A stretch of DNA of 60,000 bases from Takakia lepidozioides (taxonomy: Eukaryota; Streptophyta; Takakiopsida; Takakiales; Takakiaceae): contig CM060733.1 in NCBI GenBank assembly GCA_030704615.1, forward strand, positions 10,108,001-10,168,000. The letters run 5' to 3'. Positions 1 to 12,945 of the stretch are shown here, piece by piece. Numbering within the stretch: the first letter of the stretch is position 1; each line of letters begins with the position of its first letter. A program made the translations under genes and the position numbers. The notes below the pieces were generated by a model, which was not told the origin of the DNA, ran no database searches, and saw only the letters and a program-made list of their open reading frames with translations.

Positions 1-1092
1 AAAAAAAAATGTACACATAGAGCACTATATTGTTTGCATGAGGGAGTCCCAGATCCCATACCGCCATAAGATACGTGAGACGGTGGGCCCTTCTTCTATA
101 CACACACACACACATATATATATATAGCGCCAGCCGTACTAATTCTCCTCAAATTCTAAAAACCAGCTCATCTGATTTGTAGCGTCCATTCCAAAAGCCA
201 GATTTCCTACATCAGAAACCCACAGAGGGATTGGGTCTGAGCAATTGAGGAAAGAAGGTTAACAGAGATCACATGCTATATCACTATACAAAGATGTGGC
301 ATGTACTTCACTATATACTTTTGAAAGTCTATGATGCCCATGTTTGCCTTCAACGTTCAATTCCCAGTTCACTTTCCAGAAACCACTGGTCTTCTCAGAA
401 CCTTGGATGAAGTACTATGCAGAAATGCGCGATATACCCTTTTTATTGTCATGCCCAGTCTCAGTGACAGTAACCCACACATGCTCCGTGGAAGATGTAA
501 AAGGTTTGAAGAGTCGACACCCTAGAGACCACTGAGTACCAGGTTCCAAGGACGTTGGTGCGCTTCAATCAGATGTCACTTTCATCCGACCTCATCCCCA
601 GAAGTCATGCCATGGATGCAAATCTACGCAACCGCTTGAAAAATAAGGATGAGAGTTGTTGGATGAAAACGTGACATTTTCTTTCGAGGGCAGCCCGACA
701 ATGTTCATTTAATATGATACATGTGTCATATCCAACGAATTGGCAAGTGGCATCTGCCTGTCACCAACGAACATGTACAGAAGAATATATCGTTCGTCGT
801 ATATGTGGACGAATAGAGAGAGAGATCAACTGCAGCAGCCCTCCGTTAGCAGCCCTCCGTTCTATCTCGCGTTAAGCTTTTGTTCGCAGTCTTTGCCTGA
901 TTACTTAGCTCCGGCAGTCTCTAAGCTTGTAGATCAAATCCTTGCTTTAGATCCAGTCTCGCTGGAGTTGTGACTTGGATCCTGAGCCCAGGTGGATGTC
1001 AGGGGCTGTGCCCCAATATGGCTTTTTCTTGTGTGATCCTCTCGCATTTTTCAAGCAAATTAGCAGATTGACGAATTTTTTCCAGACTAGTA
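1..1092. other. Upstream flank of the PTST-like gene
   Basis: No coding region is recognised here; the short open frames show no family resemblance. An AC/AT dinucleotide microsatellite lies at about 98-126. The last few hundred bases presumably hold the promoter and leader of the gene starting at 1093, but I see no convincing TATA box at a standard distance. The frame of the next gene has a stop at 1069, so its start cannot lie further upstream without another exon. Confidence 0.4.
98..126. repeat. AC/AT dinucleotide microsatellite
   Basis: A run of alternating CA then TA dinucleotides is directly visible. It is a simple repeat with no sign of function. Confidence 0.85.
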
Positions 1093-4000
1093 ATGGCAGT
1101 CCATATTGATCTTGTGCGACCGCTTCGTTCCAGCGGGATCGGGGTAGGAAAGGGCCCAATTGTACGCGAACTTGTGGGAAGCCTTTGTGTTTGTGGGAGA
1201 GTGAAGGTGTGCACTTATGGAGGAGATTACAGGGTTCCAGTTTTACGCATCATGTGCTCGAACCCCTCGGGATCCCGGGATCGTCCTCGGAAAAACCTTA
1301 GATCAGCAAACCCCAGAACAGGAACTTCCAGATCGCTCGGAATTACTCCAAGTGATCTGAACTTGTTGAGAGCGCTACAGGAATTCATAGCATCGGCGGA
1401 TCTTCCTTCACATCAGGTGCCTTCCACGCGGGAGCTTGCTCGCAGTGGAAGGCAGGACCTTGCAAATGCCGTGAGACGACGGGGGTACAAAGCCGTGGCA
1501 CAGCTTCTGGCAAATCCTAACTATATCAACAGCAGTTTGGATCCTGTGGAGGCCAAGCCAGCTCCAGGTGAAGGAACATCGGGACAGTTGTGAGCAATCA
1601 CTTGAATTTTAATCCTCATGATTCTGGGTACTTGGATTTCTGTATGCATAATCTGCATCCACCAACAGATTTTCTCTCTTGGGCGACCTGTCCCACCAGC
1701 TTTCATTGCATTTTTGGGTCATCGTGCTGTAGTAGCGTTTGCACTAACCAGAGCCACATTTCTTCTGGTCACCTCGTCGCGATAGTAACAGGGGCTATTC
1801 ACCTGTTGAGATTCTGCACTAAACCTCCCCTTGTTGTGCAGGGGTAGAAGCCTCAGCACCGTAAAATATGTTCTTGAGGTCATTATAGTCCCGTCAGTCT
1901 GTTGCCAGCTCAGCAGTATTTCCCCAAGCATTTGTGGACACAAGCACTTGATGCAATCTGGAAAAACAAGGTGGTTGGTTTGGTAATAACTAGAGACATC
2001 AGCATGGCTCAAGACCTAACTTCTAAATGGTTGAGAAGAATGTGTTCTGAACTTCTAACTTTTCTTAATTCTGAGGTAGCATAGATTGTTAGTTGCTTCA
2101 GCGCATGAATACTTTTATCTTGCTGTGATGTGCAGGGGATGGGACTGGCTTCGCTACACAAGGGCATGATGTGGACGCAAGTGTAGATGATGCTGAAAAT
2201 CTCAGGGGCCAGACCATTGACCAAGGGACGGTTTGGAATGGCTCAGAGGTTCAACAGACAACTGATTTGGTCCCTCAATATCGGACTAATCATTTCGTAC
2301 CCCATTATGAATCTGTTGCCCAACCCAGAGCAAATGGCTCTGGTCTTCAGAAAGATCACGTCACTTCAGAAGCTCCAATTGAGCCAGCCATTTTTAACCC
2401 TAGTATTGCAAGTGATGATAACGAAAGGCCACTGTATACAAATGAGGGTGAGGAGCTGCCAGAATCTCTTCTGCAGAAAAGGGCAGCTGACTTTATCCGC
2501 ACGGGTCGGTTTAACTCATATGAAGAAGGGCATTCATCTAGACCTGAAGTTTCTCAGGTAAGAAAAGTTGTAGATGCATTGATTTCATTTTGCAGATGGG
2601 GGCATTTATAGATCCTCTTTTTTGATTGCTCTCCCAGCCCCTCCCCATCTTTCTGTTATGTCCAGAGCGGGCACAAGATCTGGGGCCAGAACACTTCTGC
2701 AAGCGGAATCAGATGAGGACATTCTCTCTCTCTCTCATGGCCACAAGGCTACGTCAAACAATGTCCCATGAGCACATTCTCTCTCACCCAGCTTATAATG
2801 TTTAGTTCTTCTCTTTGGTTTCTGTAGTTCTACTGTGTGATTGTTAAACTGAGGCCCATGGGCCCTTCAGGAATTCCCCAGACCGAATACATTTCTGTTT
2901 GTTTTCCTCACCAATGGCCATAGAGAAAAAATTTCCATTCTTCTTTACCCTGAGACCATCAGGGGATTTACGTTCACATTGCTTTTCCTTAATCTTGATT
3001 GGAACATTGTGTTTCTACGTGCTTCTGTGGCCAAAATAAATTTTTCTCCTTCTCTGTCTGAAATCTGTACTCTCTACCAGCTCAGTCTGTCCTTGTGATG
3101 TCAGGTGCCAGGGGAATTTGACAACGAGATCGCAAATGATGATAATGTGTACGATTACAAAGACTCAAGTAACGATGTGGATAATGGCAAATTCGCACCC
3201 ACTCAAGGGGCAGGTCGTGTTTCTGACTCCCGGGAAAGCTTGGCCTTGCAAAACGCTGCCATGTCGAGGAGTAATTTCTTTGACAGCCCTACAGACAAAG
3301 GCACAGCTCAGCAGTCGCGGGAGGAAGTATTGATGCACAACATCCTGGCCATGCAGCGGGAGGTTGAGAGATATTTCCATCACCCACAGCAAGACAAAAC
3401 TTCCAGGTATTCTATATACTGCAAGTTTGAGCCAAAAAGATGATCTTTTTTTGTTGGATTCCTTGAAAGAAGCATGGGCATGTCAGGAATTTCCCGCCTG
3501 TCCTTAGTGAGAGTCAGTTTGCATGAATGAATACCAATGTTAAAAATAATGCTAATTCAACTTTCCAGAAGCTTATTATGGGTGTCAGACTATATTCTAA
3601 ATCAATCATGTTCTTTTTGCCTCTCTCTAAGTTTTGGACTGTTTTCGCCTTGTAACACCTCCTTTGCATGCTCTTTTGTATCTAAGTTACAGAAATGCAC
3701 TTTATTACAGCCACTGCAAAAGTTAAATCATCAGCTATGTTATGCATGAGCTAGTCAAGGTGACACAGACTACCTTCCAAGAGAACCAGGAAATTTGACC
3801 TGGTACTAAGGAACAGGCCTGCACCTTCCACTACGGTGGGTAAGAAGGCAGCTTGCCCGAAAACAATTGGTTAGTGGTACTTGTTGCACTGAGTAAGAGT
3901 GTGCTTCTAGGGCAGAAATGTCCAGGGAGCTTGAACACGTCAAGGCACTGCTGCATGAAAAACGAATGCAAAATCTCGAATTGTCTCGTGAGCTCGAGGA

Positions 4001-5061
4001 GGCCAAGGCTCAGCTTGCACTTGTCCGGGCAAAGGTGGCTGCTGAACTGGCACAAGCAAAGCAGGTTGCCGTAGAGAAAGACTTGCGGTTACAAGTTGCA
4101 GAGCAAGCCCTACAGTCCCTGAAACGAGTAATATTCTATCTTTTCCCCTCTTCCTCCCATCCCCTCTTTGCTGTCAGCCTCTTGCCATCTGTATGTTTGC
4201 TTCTGAGCCTGCTGTGCTACTCAGGGATGCTCTTTGTGAACCCATCTTGTCATACTAGTTTTACTGATTTTGTCATACTTGCATATCCATCACACAATGA
4301 TCACAAAGTGACTCAAAGCGAGGGGTGAGGACCTGATGACACCAAAGGACTGGTTGGATTGGGCAATAAACAGTTCAAGAGTTGTGGAATCTGTAGGGGA
4401 ATTTCTGAGGAAATACAAGGAAACGAACTCCCCGCAGCTTCAAGTCATCTTGAACACTGTAACTGTCCTGACTGAGCTTCTGCCCTTTCCTATATCACTA
4501 GAAATAAATCAACTCTTCCAGTATTGCACCCTCTTCTTCCCCTTCCACTCTCCTTTTTGCTCTGGGCGAACTGGCCATAGGGTCTATGGACAGAAAGGTG
4601 GCCGTAATGCCCAATTTTATATTGCTCTGTCTCTCTGCTGAGCCACAGAAGCATGATTGATATATACACCTATACACACCTTCTTTTCTTCTGGACTCTA
4701 TTGTACTAATAGGGTGTCCTTTCTTTATTCTCCTTCTCAATTAATGTTTTAACTCTCCTTTGGAGCTGTGGGAGCTGTTGTCCAGGTTCAAGTCGATTGG
4801 TGGGGGAAAGGTAACCGGGTAGAGCTTGCTGGCAGCTTCAATGGGTGGCAACATCATCTTTTCTTGGTCCCAAATTTAGCTTCTGAAGTTCCCAAAGCTG
4901 ATGGCTCACGCGGACCCATGATGTGGGGTGTCGAACTCTGGCTGTACCCAGGTGTCTATGATGTCAAATTCATCATTGATGGAAAGTGGCAACTCGACCA
5001 CCGGCGGGAAGTGGTCTATCGGGATATGCACGAAAACAACCTTTTGCGAGTCAAAGCTTAA
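1093..5061 (+). CDS. PTST2/3: PTST2/PTST3-like (FLO6-type) starch-granule protein with C-terminal CBM48
   Basis: Five-exon gene: 1093-1567, 2136-2557, 3105-3406, 3911-4127, 4786-5061. Phases agree at every GT-AG junction and sum to 563 aa plus stop, close to Arabidopsis PTST2/3. The first about 85 residues are basic and Ser-rich, plausibly a chloroplast transit peptide. Residues about 92-140 carry the family block LPSHQVPSTRELARSGR followed by ANAVRRRGY. Exon 4 (residues about 400-472) is a Glu/Lys/Leu/Ala-rich coiled coil. Exon 5 (473-563) is a CBM48/AMPK-type glycogen-binding domain with the hallmark GSFNGW, then YDVKFIIDGKW and a closing NNLLRV. In plants PTST2/FLO6 and PTST3 bind maltooligosaccharides and act with starch synthase 4 in granule initiation in the plastid stroma. 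Which paralogue this is cannot be decided here. The start is the first ATG after an in-frame stop at 1069. Confidence 0.9.
2736..2785 (+). repeat. Dispersed repeat copy in PTST intron 2 (CCACAAGGCTAC family)
   Basis: This stretch matches, in order, blocks GGCCACAAGGCTAC, CAAACAATGTC and CATGAG-ACATTCTCTCTC. The same blocks recur near 26.4, 35.0, 38.57, 53.35 and 58.6 kb. It is a short interspersed repeat, perhaps the tail of a non-autonomous element. It lies in the intron 2558-3104. Confidence 0.6.
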
Positions 5062-7687
5062 TCAGTTCCCGCAACACTGAGGTTGGCTACCATAATGCTA
5101 CGTCCTAGTCCTTTGAAGTTGTTGAAGAGCTAGAAGGCTGTAAATGGAATATCTGGTAAACCTTACAGCTTTTGATGGGGGCATGGTTACCTTATCAGTG
5201 GAGAAAATTGGTTGGAATCTCAACACTAAGGCAACACTGATACATGTCTTAATAATGAGATTTTTCATGGCCTCTGTAGGTTGGATTGCTCACCTGGAAG
5301 TGAAGCTGAAGTTCTCCCTTTTGTGGAGAGGGCAAAGTGTAGCTTCCCTTTTCCTTCTGTACATTATTTGTTGTCAGTATTGATTGACTGACTGTTGCAT
5401 GGCTTGTCGTCAATACAATGGAGCAAGAGGTTGCTCTTCTCCTCATGAGTATAAGAATCTGAATAGGATCTGCCAATAACATGTTGAGTAGCACCCAAGT
5501 GTTGAAATGGGCTTGTCAATCAGACGGCTGAGATGAAGATCACTGTTATTGTCGTTGGAGATGTATGTGTCTATTGGTGTTTCTGATTTACGGTGTGGAT
5601 CATTGAAGTGCACTCACTAGGTTAGAAGGTTCCTTTGAATACACCCTGGTGTCAAATTTAGACAGACACTTGCATGCGGACCACCTATTGCAAACAAAAG
5701 TAAATGGCAACTTACAACATCTGGTGCCAACAAAAGCTGGAAGGATCACATAGATCTTGGAGCTTGGTGATATTCTCTCTTTGTAAACTCATTGTATTTG
5801 AGTGCCATTCAGGAAGGACTCACATGATGTGCACAGGGTCACACAAATTCTGGAGAGGATTATCCTGCCTAGGATTCCTATGCCTTTTCATCCTCACAAC
5901 AACTTTGGACCAAGATGGCCCTTCAGAGAGAAAAAGCCAGGAGCCACGAGCGAACGAGTCTGACCATATCTGTATCTAGGAAGAAGGCCATTTTGTTACC
6001 TGCTCTTGTATGGATTGATAAGCAAGTTCAAGATTACAAGTCCGTCCAAATATGACACATTGCTAACACATAGTTCTTGAAGTCAAGATTCAGTAAGTCA
6101 ATGTTAGTAGGTTTGTAGTTCCTGGATCAAGAAATGGTTGAATGCAGTTACAAACTTCGCCGAGTTGTAGCTATGCTCTTGAGTCTAGGTCAAAGCCTAT
6201 TCACCTTTCGAATCCTCAGGGCCCGCAAACCAAGGATTTCCTTTCTTGACGATACCCCCTACAAACTACAAACCCTAGAGGCTGACGTGCCCCAACTTAT
6301 CTGTAACATTGTGTTGTACCACGGATCTTTCCAGGTTTCCACAGATCCATGTATCCGAAGCCCTCTATACTCTATACCTACTTACTTAGATGTGTTTATA
6401 TTTACTGATTTCTTTTTCTCTTGCTACTTACATCGGCTGTCTCTCTACGCAATCACTGTCTGCTATCATCAGAACTGTTGCAAGATCTATCTATGCATCA
6501 CATTACCTACAGGGAAGTATCCCCAGCTTGTCTCGACCACGCACGTGTCGCGAACTGTTTGCTTCCCAAAACCAGGTCGGTTGCCGGCCAAAGCTTCCTC
6601 GCCTCCCTCCCTCACCTCCTCCCCTCCTTCCTCCTCACAATAATCGTGACACAGCAGCAGAGCAGTGTAGGGTGGCAGGCCCGCAAACCTGTCAGAGCAG
6701 ACCATTGCGTTGTGCTGCACGACGCGCACCCCGCCCTCCTCTCCCTTCTATTTCTTTGCTTTTCTTTCTCGGTCGCTTCTTTATTGGATCCCCCTCTCGA
6801 CAGTCAAAGTCAACAAGGCGCCGACGAGTTAATCAACAAGAATCGTTCAGGAATCGTCTGTGAGAATCACAACCCACCAGAGAGAATCTTTTGAGAATGA
6901 TTCCCAATCATGCAATCTTGGTTCTTGAAAACTGGATATTCTCTTATTTTGTTCGTCACTTGCCTATTTTTGACACTTCTTTTGTTTCTATTTTCTGCCA
7001 TGGATGTATTTTCGACCCGCCCATTAAGTTCATCCACATCTCTTATTTCTTTTCCCCCTCCCTAGGACCGGTAATTTCTTCTTTTCAATTTGTTTTGTTT
7101 TCTTTTTTCTAATTTCTTGTTTTCGTTTTTTAATTCTTGTTGGGGTTTCGTATATTTTTCTAATTTCAATATTGATATTTAAATATTTGTTTATGTATTT
7201 GGAGTTTTTGGAGTCGTCAGAATCGAGGGACAAGGGACTCACAGATAGTTACAAGTGATTATTATATTTAATATATATATATATTATTTATTTGTGTCCC
7301 AGGAAAATATTGATTAGAATGATTGGAATGGAATAGGGTGCGAGGTAAGGAGAAAGAGGGAGAAAGGGAAAGCCGCGCGCGGGCGTCCGCGCGGTTCACG
7401 CGCGGTGAGTCGCGCGGAACATCACTGCCTTTGCTGTGTCTCTCTCGCGTCTGGCTGGCTTGCTCGCTCGGGGAAGGCTGCTCGCTTCTGTCGAGTGCGG
7501 GGGCGCGCTGGAGGTGTCTTGAGTGTCTTTCTATGAAGGAGGGGAGAGCAGTCTGAAAGAAGTTTTGGAAAATTTGTTTTCTTCTGTTTCTTGGCGGGAT
7601 TTTGGCCGTTGCATCACCACTTTCTTGCTCTCGAAATTTTTTCTCTCAAGTCTCTGGAGATTTTGGAAGACAGGCAAGCTGGGGCGC
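5062..7687. other. PTST 3' flank and MBD upstream region
   Basis: About 2.6 kb without a recognised gene. The first few hundred bases are presumably the PTST 3' UTR. The remainder holds only short open frames with no family signature. From about 6890 to 7320 the sequence is T-rich, with a TA run near 7270-7286. From 7371 it becomes strongly CpG-rich and then enters the leader of the MBD gene. Confidence 0.4.
7371..7420. promoter_or_regulatory. CpG/CGCG-dense patch in the MBD leader
   Basis: About 14 CpG dinucleotides fall within roughly 47 bases, in an otherwise AT-rich flank. Several CGCG cores match the general form bound by CAMTA factors (VCGCGB). It lies about 270-320 bases upstream of the MBD start codon, so it may be in the promoter or 5' UTR. 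Density and position are seen in the sequence; any regulatory role is inference. Confidence 0.45.
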
Positions 7688-10600
7688 ATGGCGAGTCCGG
7701 AGGCCACCATTGCCTCGGCAGAAGCTTTCGGAAGCCCGGACGGCGTCCTTCAAGACCTTACCGGCCCTCTCCAAGGCTGGAAAAAGAAGGTCTCAAGCTT
7801 TGCAAACCCTTCTCAACTGTCGGCATTCGACCTGGCCTTGTCAATTGTGCTATGTGTCTTCCTTATTTTATCTTCCTTATACGGCAATCAGTATGTTTGT
7901 AGCATGGTGCCATAGCGGTCAGTTTTCTTGTCTGAGCTCACTTTTACACAAGTCTGTCACTCTCTCTGCAGTACTTACAAATCATCCTAGGCCCGTGAAG
8001 CTTAATGCAATGCGGTCATTGGCAGTCTAGGAGTGGGAGGATTACTGCAGCTCTAACTGAAGAAAATTTGCTCGATAAAGTACAAGTTTTCTCTTTGGTA
8101 AATTTAATTTGCGGACACATTCCAGTCTTTAGTTCTATGGATTGTCCAAGCATGGAGTAAGTGTTATGGTCAGGGGCTGATCAGTTTGGAGTTTACGGGG
8201 TAATAATTATGTCGTTTGAAAACCGCAATGATCACTGTTCTCCTCACTGCCTCGTTGAATGGCTCCCTCCAGCTCAAGTTTGAAAGAGGAGCTAGGTCAG
8301 AATTATTTTGACTTTTAAGTCAGGAGAGTTAAGGACTCGTAACATGTCAAGCTTCTTGAAAAACGCATCAAAGTCAGTCTTTTTCTTTCTTGAGCGAAGA
8401 GGAAGGGTAGAAGACGCACTACTGTCGCTGGAACTTACTTTCCCTGGTACGCTCACATCAAAGAAGAAATCTAGACATCGCAAGGCTCTGCCTATGTATA
8501 GTCGCCGGAAAGAATTCAAGCCGGTGCCACTTGAGGCGTCCTTGTACTAGTAGGGTCTGAAAGTCCGGCATGAGAATTACTGCTAATTTTGTCCCTGGCA
8601 TTTGGTTCTCTTCTTCGATAAGCTTGAACGAGTTACGAAGGACTCTTTTCAGTCATCTTTATGAAGGATAAAGTGAAATCTTTTTTCTGGCCGGGCTGTT
8701 CGTTCAGTTACTCCTTGCGAAGCAGGGTGTGGTCCTCGACCTTCTTACTGCCTTAGAGCCTCTCATACATACGTGTCATACATATGCGTAATTCTGCCTT
8801 GCGGCAAAGAAAACGTTTCTTGGAACGCACGGTCTGTTACGAATCTGGTCACACCTTGTCGGAAAAGGGTGTTGGCGGGCAAAGAACTACTGGGGAGGAC
8901 AAGGGAGTGTTTCTCTGTGCAACTGCAATTGCTCTACAAAAATCTGTTGATGGCCAGGGCCTAAAACTCATGTCAAAAAGAAAAGAACATAACCTATCCT
9001 CTCTTTTCCACATCTGAAAGCAGAGCGCACTTCTTGATCTCTGAGTGCTAAGTTCTGTTTTCCTTTCGCCTTACATGCCCTCATTATGGAAGAAGGGTCA
9101 GTTCCTGGAATGCTAGAAGATATGCCCTCATGGATTTGTTGTGTCGCCAAAGGGAATGCACAATAAGATAGATCAAAGTTCGCTTTTCTTAGAAAGCATA
9201 GTGATTCTTCTTTTAGATGAATCAGGTAAGTGATTCGATTCTGGTGCAGTGGGTCTCACATAAGGCTTATAAGCATGTTGCTCTTACTGCGACTGCAAGA
9301 TATGTTTTTGGTCAAGTTATTAAAAACCTTTAGTACCCCTGCTCAATTCTTTTTCCATGCACCTGTTAATTTTTCTACCTCTGGTTATCTGTTTCTAGGT
9401 GACAATATTCGAACATTGCATGTATAATTTGGTCAATCAGATGGGAGAAGAAAGTCCTTGTCCTTTGTTTGGCCATTCACATCTCTGGAGAAGACAAAAG
9501 ACTCTTTCCCCTTGTTCTTATGGGGTTGAGTTCATGGTTGCTTGTGTCTCCTAGTTGGTCGAGCATCAACAACTATTGACCTTATAATCCATGCATAACC
9601 AGTTTGGTAGCTATGTTTTGATATCGTGCCATGATTAGTTGTTATATTTGGGGGTGTTTCTTATTTGCTTGTTGTAGTTGTTAGCGAAAATCCAAGGGTA
9701 TTTCAGGTTAGGACCCTTTCAAGACACCTTGGCTATTTGCATGGTGGTTTCAATTTTAACAGAAGCTTTTTGACCCGTAGGCCTTCACATTTTTGGCCCT
9801 AGTTGAGCTAATATCTTCTATATATCAGAGATAGAGCTCTGTGGTAAGACAGCTCACAATTGCTCTGGAGGGGTGTGTCTAGTTTCCCCAGAAAAAAGGC
9901 GGGACTCCAAAACGGAAGGATGTGAGCTATATCGCCCCTGACGGTGAAGAACTCAAATCAAAGCGTCAACTGGACAAGTATCTCAAGGCCCACCCAAAAG
10001 GTCCGACAGCTTCTGACTTCGATTGGAACTCAGGTATATTCCATGCAACACATGCACGTTTCTAGTCCTGTTCCCTTCTTGAATTTCTCATTATGTCCGC
10101 TCCTTTGTTTTCCTTCTTGTGCATTCACAGGACCTTTTTGTCTTGACCCTTTTCTTGGGTGGTAGTTATGGGGATGGTGTTCTTTGTGTGACTACAAGGT
10201 ACATATGCAGTCTTCTCGTAGATCGGGATAGTACTTCACCATAGCAGCACTAAAGTGGTGTAACCAGCCCATGTGAATATATCTTAGTTACATACTCCAT
10301 TCCATGTTTGCAAACATGTATTATAGGTGAGACTCCAAGGAGGTCTGCAAGGTTAAGTTCAAAAGGACGACTCTCAAGTGACAGCATGGAGGCAGAAGCA
10401 GAGCCAGTGACCAAGCGATCAAAGCGGTTGGTCCGGGAGAATGCCAAGGACAGTGCTTCCCCAGTTACTACAGCCAAAGGGAGGAAGACTGAAGGTAGAG
10501 GAAGTATCTTGTCTGACATGGTGATATAGCAACACATGTTAGCTTTACGGGAGAGGTAGGGACGTAGAAAAAGGAGTTGTACACAGTTGTTGACTAATGT

Positions 10601-11608
10601 GTCAAGAAGTCCAGGTGCTTATGGGTTCACTTGAATGTATATATGTTGTTTCCTGTTTGTTACATGTGATTCCTACGCTAGAACTGTGTGGAGGTTACGT
10701 GTCTTGTTGGTTTGTCTGAAGTTAGAGAGCTCGGCCATGTGGCCATAGCTGGGAACGATGAGGTAATGCACGAGGCTGATATGGGAGAAGAGACTGCAGT
10801 GCTTGACAGGGATGCAGTGATGTTGGGTGAAACCCAGCAAAGCAGAGACAATGAAGGTAATGAAGAAGCAGATGAGAAGCCAACTGATGGGAAGGATGTG
10901 GGGGATGCTGAAGATGCTGGAGACAAAAAGGGAGCAGAGGTAGCCGCTGACGATCCCAAAACAATGGATGTCGATGAGCCAGATGTCAAGCCAGTGGGGA
11001 CGAACGTGGATGTGCCAGTGGTTGAGGCTGAGGAGACCAAAGTGGTGGAGCCAGCTGCCAAGCCTGAGGACAGCACTGCGGCTGTAGTGGTGGAGTCGTC
11101 TCTCGAGCTCGAGGAGGCCAAGAAGGAGTCAAGCCTGTCCATAGAAAAGGATGTCAAAGATCCAGCCGCAAAGCCATCAGAGCCCGAAGTTGTGGTGCCA
11201 GCTATTGAGGCTTCCGCGGAGACTGATGTAGATATGCCAGCTGTTGCAGTTGAAGAACCAGTAAATCCATCAGAGCCACAGCCCATGACCGAATCGAAGT
11301 TTGAAGAAAAACCAGTTGAGGGGGCAGCGAAGGAGCAAGACAACAATCTGATCATTGAGGAACTTGTAGAGGAAGAGAAGGCCAACGGAGTAAATGTAGA
11401 CCCACATGCTGATGAGACTCCTCTGGCTTCAAAGGAAGGGGAGATCAAGACGAAAGTGCAGGTAGACCCACCCCAGCCACAAGGTATTCATGCCCTTGTA
11501 GATGGTACGGCTACATTTGGAGGTGGGGCGAAGCCACAAGAAGAGGTGCCTCCAGCACCTGGCGATGGGCCCCAATCGACCGTGGCACCTGTTGGAATAA
11601 GCACTTGA
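7688..11608 (+). CDS. MBD10/11: Methyl-CpG-binding-domain protein, MBD10/MBD11-like
   Basis: Four exons: 7688-7789, 9892-10033, 10327-10494 and about 10749-11608, giving about 423 aa in one frame. Exon 1 ends in GWKKK. Exon 2 continues with KKGGTPKRKDVSYIAPDGEE, then RQLDKYLKAHP and FDW, which is the plant MBD fold as in Arabidopsis MBD10/11. Exon 3 has a short basic segment (TPRRSARLSSKGR, KRSKRL) that looks nuclear. Exon 4 encodes about 285 acidic, Glu/Val/Pro-rich residues with degenerate KP..VVVPA-type repeats and no known fold. The family binds DNA in the nucleus, though not all plant MBDs prefer methyl-CpG. Intron 1 is 2.1 kb. The exon 4 acceptor is uncertain: in-phase AGs at 10721 and 10748 both work and change about nine residues. 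The frame is open upstream of 7688, but this ATG has good context and fits the family N terminus. Confidence 0.88.
7790..9891 (+). other. Long first intron of the MBD gene
   Basis: 2.1 kb bounded by GT and a pyrimidine-rich CAG. No mobile-element protein or RNA gene is recognised inside. The open frames on either strand are short and have no family signature. Confidence 0.7.
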
Positions 11609-12493
11609 GTGCAAAGAAACTAGTGTTTGACGAACAGAAGGAGACAGGACGTGGTGTTTGGGCTCAGGGCTGTGTTCAAGTATTCTAGAAGTTGCTGCTT
11701 CTGTTAAGTTTCTGAGCAGGGATTGAGCATGTTATCATAGTTGCACAGACACTTGCAAATGCTCTGAGTCAGTTGCGTCATTGACGGTGGGCAGCCTCGT
11801 CACTGGGCAAACTGCTAGTCATTTGGGATGCCACCTTGTATGTTATTGAGTGTGTAGCACAAAGACCCTTGAAAATTTGCTTGGACCTATGTAGAAGAGG
11901 CAAAGTCTAATGAGTACAACATCTTAGAAGGATGAAGAGCAGCTTTTCAGTTGCATCATGTGGATAGGATTGAGATGAAGAAAAGATAGCTCTGTCAGTC
12001 AGGCCCCACGTCTATGGGCCCATCAGATTGTAGTTACAGATGGAGGATTGCAATGTCATATCCATAAAAGACCTCTCTTTTGTAATATGGTTGGCTGTCA
12101 AGAAATTGGTCTCTTTCTTATATCTGTCAATAGATTCTGAGTAGAATTGGTTCCACTTGCGATGAATCAATCTCTTTTTGAATCACATTGGCTTTACAAA
12201 CAAAACAGTAGGCCAGCAAATTTGTCACCTCAAAATTTGTCACCTCTGAGTTGTATCAGCATGCCAATCTTCCAGGAATGTTTCTTGATTCAGCGAGATC
12301 ATTCTAGGGTATTGTGAGCTTACCTGGGGTATGGCTTGCTCTTATTGGATTGTCTGCATAAGCAACTTTGTTATGTAGTATTTAGTTCTGTGAGCCAGTT
12401 TTGGCGGAGGATTTAAGTTTCATACCTTACCACATGCTTATGCAGGTCTGACCAGCGATCCCAATGCTGCAAAAATATGATTTTTAAGTGGTG
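11609..12493. other. MBD 3' flank
   Basis: No coding signal. The first few hundred bases are presumably 3' UTR. The rest is unassigned and runs into a retrotransposon fragment from about 12494. Confidence 0.4.
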
Positions 12494-12945
12494 CATCGAC
12501 CCGGTCTAGTCAATTGGGATGCAGATGGGTTGAGTTGCAATCCATGCATTAGCCATCAAGATGACAATGGAGCTCAATGACATGGCGAGACGGACGAGGA
12601 GATAGTGCCGAGGTGGCACTTATCTGCATTTAAGTCCATCTTGGCAACGGAATGTCAAGTTAGACCTACAACACGGATGATTGGAGGCAAAGTGTCTAAG
12701 GACCCTAAGGCTAGCGACGAGTCAGGTGGTGCCAGAGATATACAGGGATTCAGTTGTATTGAACTATCTCCACACTGGAGACACGACAACTACTGTGAGT
12801 GCCAATGAGAGGGATTGGGTCTTGCAACGAGCCAAGAGATTCAAGTGGGAGGAAAAACACGTGCTCTGAGTGTCTATGCATCTTTCGACGGACACAGCCA
12901 TCTGACCCATTTTCAAAGAGGATCGCTGAGAGGTAGATTGATTCA
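12494..12945 (+). mobile_element. Degraded Ty3/gypsy fragment (RNase H to integrase junction)
   Basis: From 12494 one frame reads HRPG then NWDADGLS and NP, the signature just after RNase H in many Ty3/gypsy polyproteins. The frame then carries a stop. After a shift near 12680 it continues as ERDWVLQRAKRFKWEE with HVL, followed by a further shifted piece with HFQRGSL. This resembles the linker before the integrase zinc-binding domain. At least one stop and two frameshifts make it dead. No LTRs are visible, so it is an internal relic. The family call rests on motif resemblance only. Confidence 0.6.

Noticed and set aside
4336-4641. 101-codon plus-strand frame in PTST intron 4
   Set aside because: Lies wholly between a good donor (4128) and acceptor (4785) that join in phase; no similarity recognised.
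7523-7687. N-terminal extension of the MBD protein in frame
   Set aside because: Hydrophobic, unlike the family, and the 7688 ATG fits family length; treated as 5' UTR.
10678-11448. 256-codon Ser/Thr-rich minus-strand frame
   Set aside because: Antisense of the acidic MBD exon; low complexity mirrors the Glu/Val codons of the sense strand and no family signature is seen.
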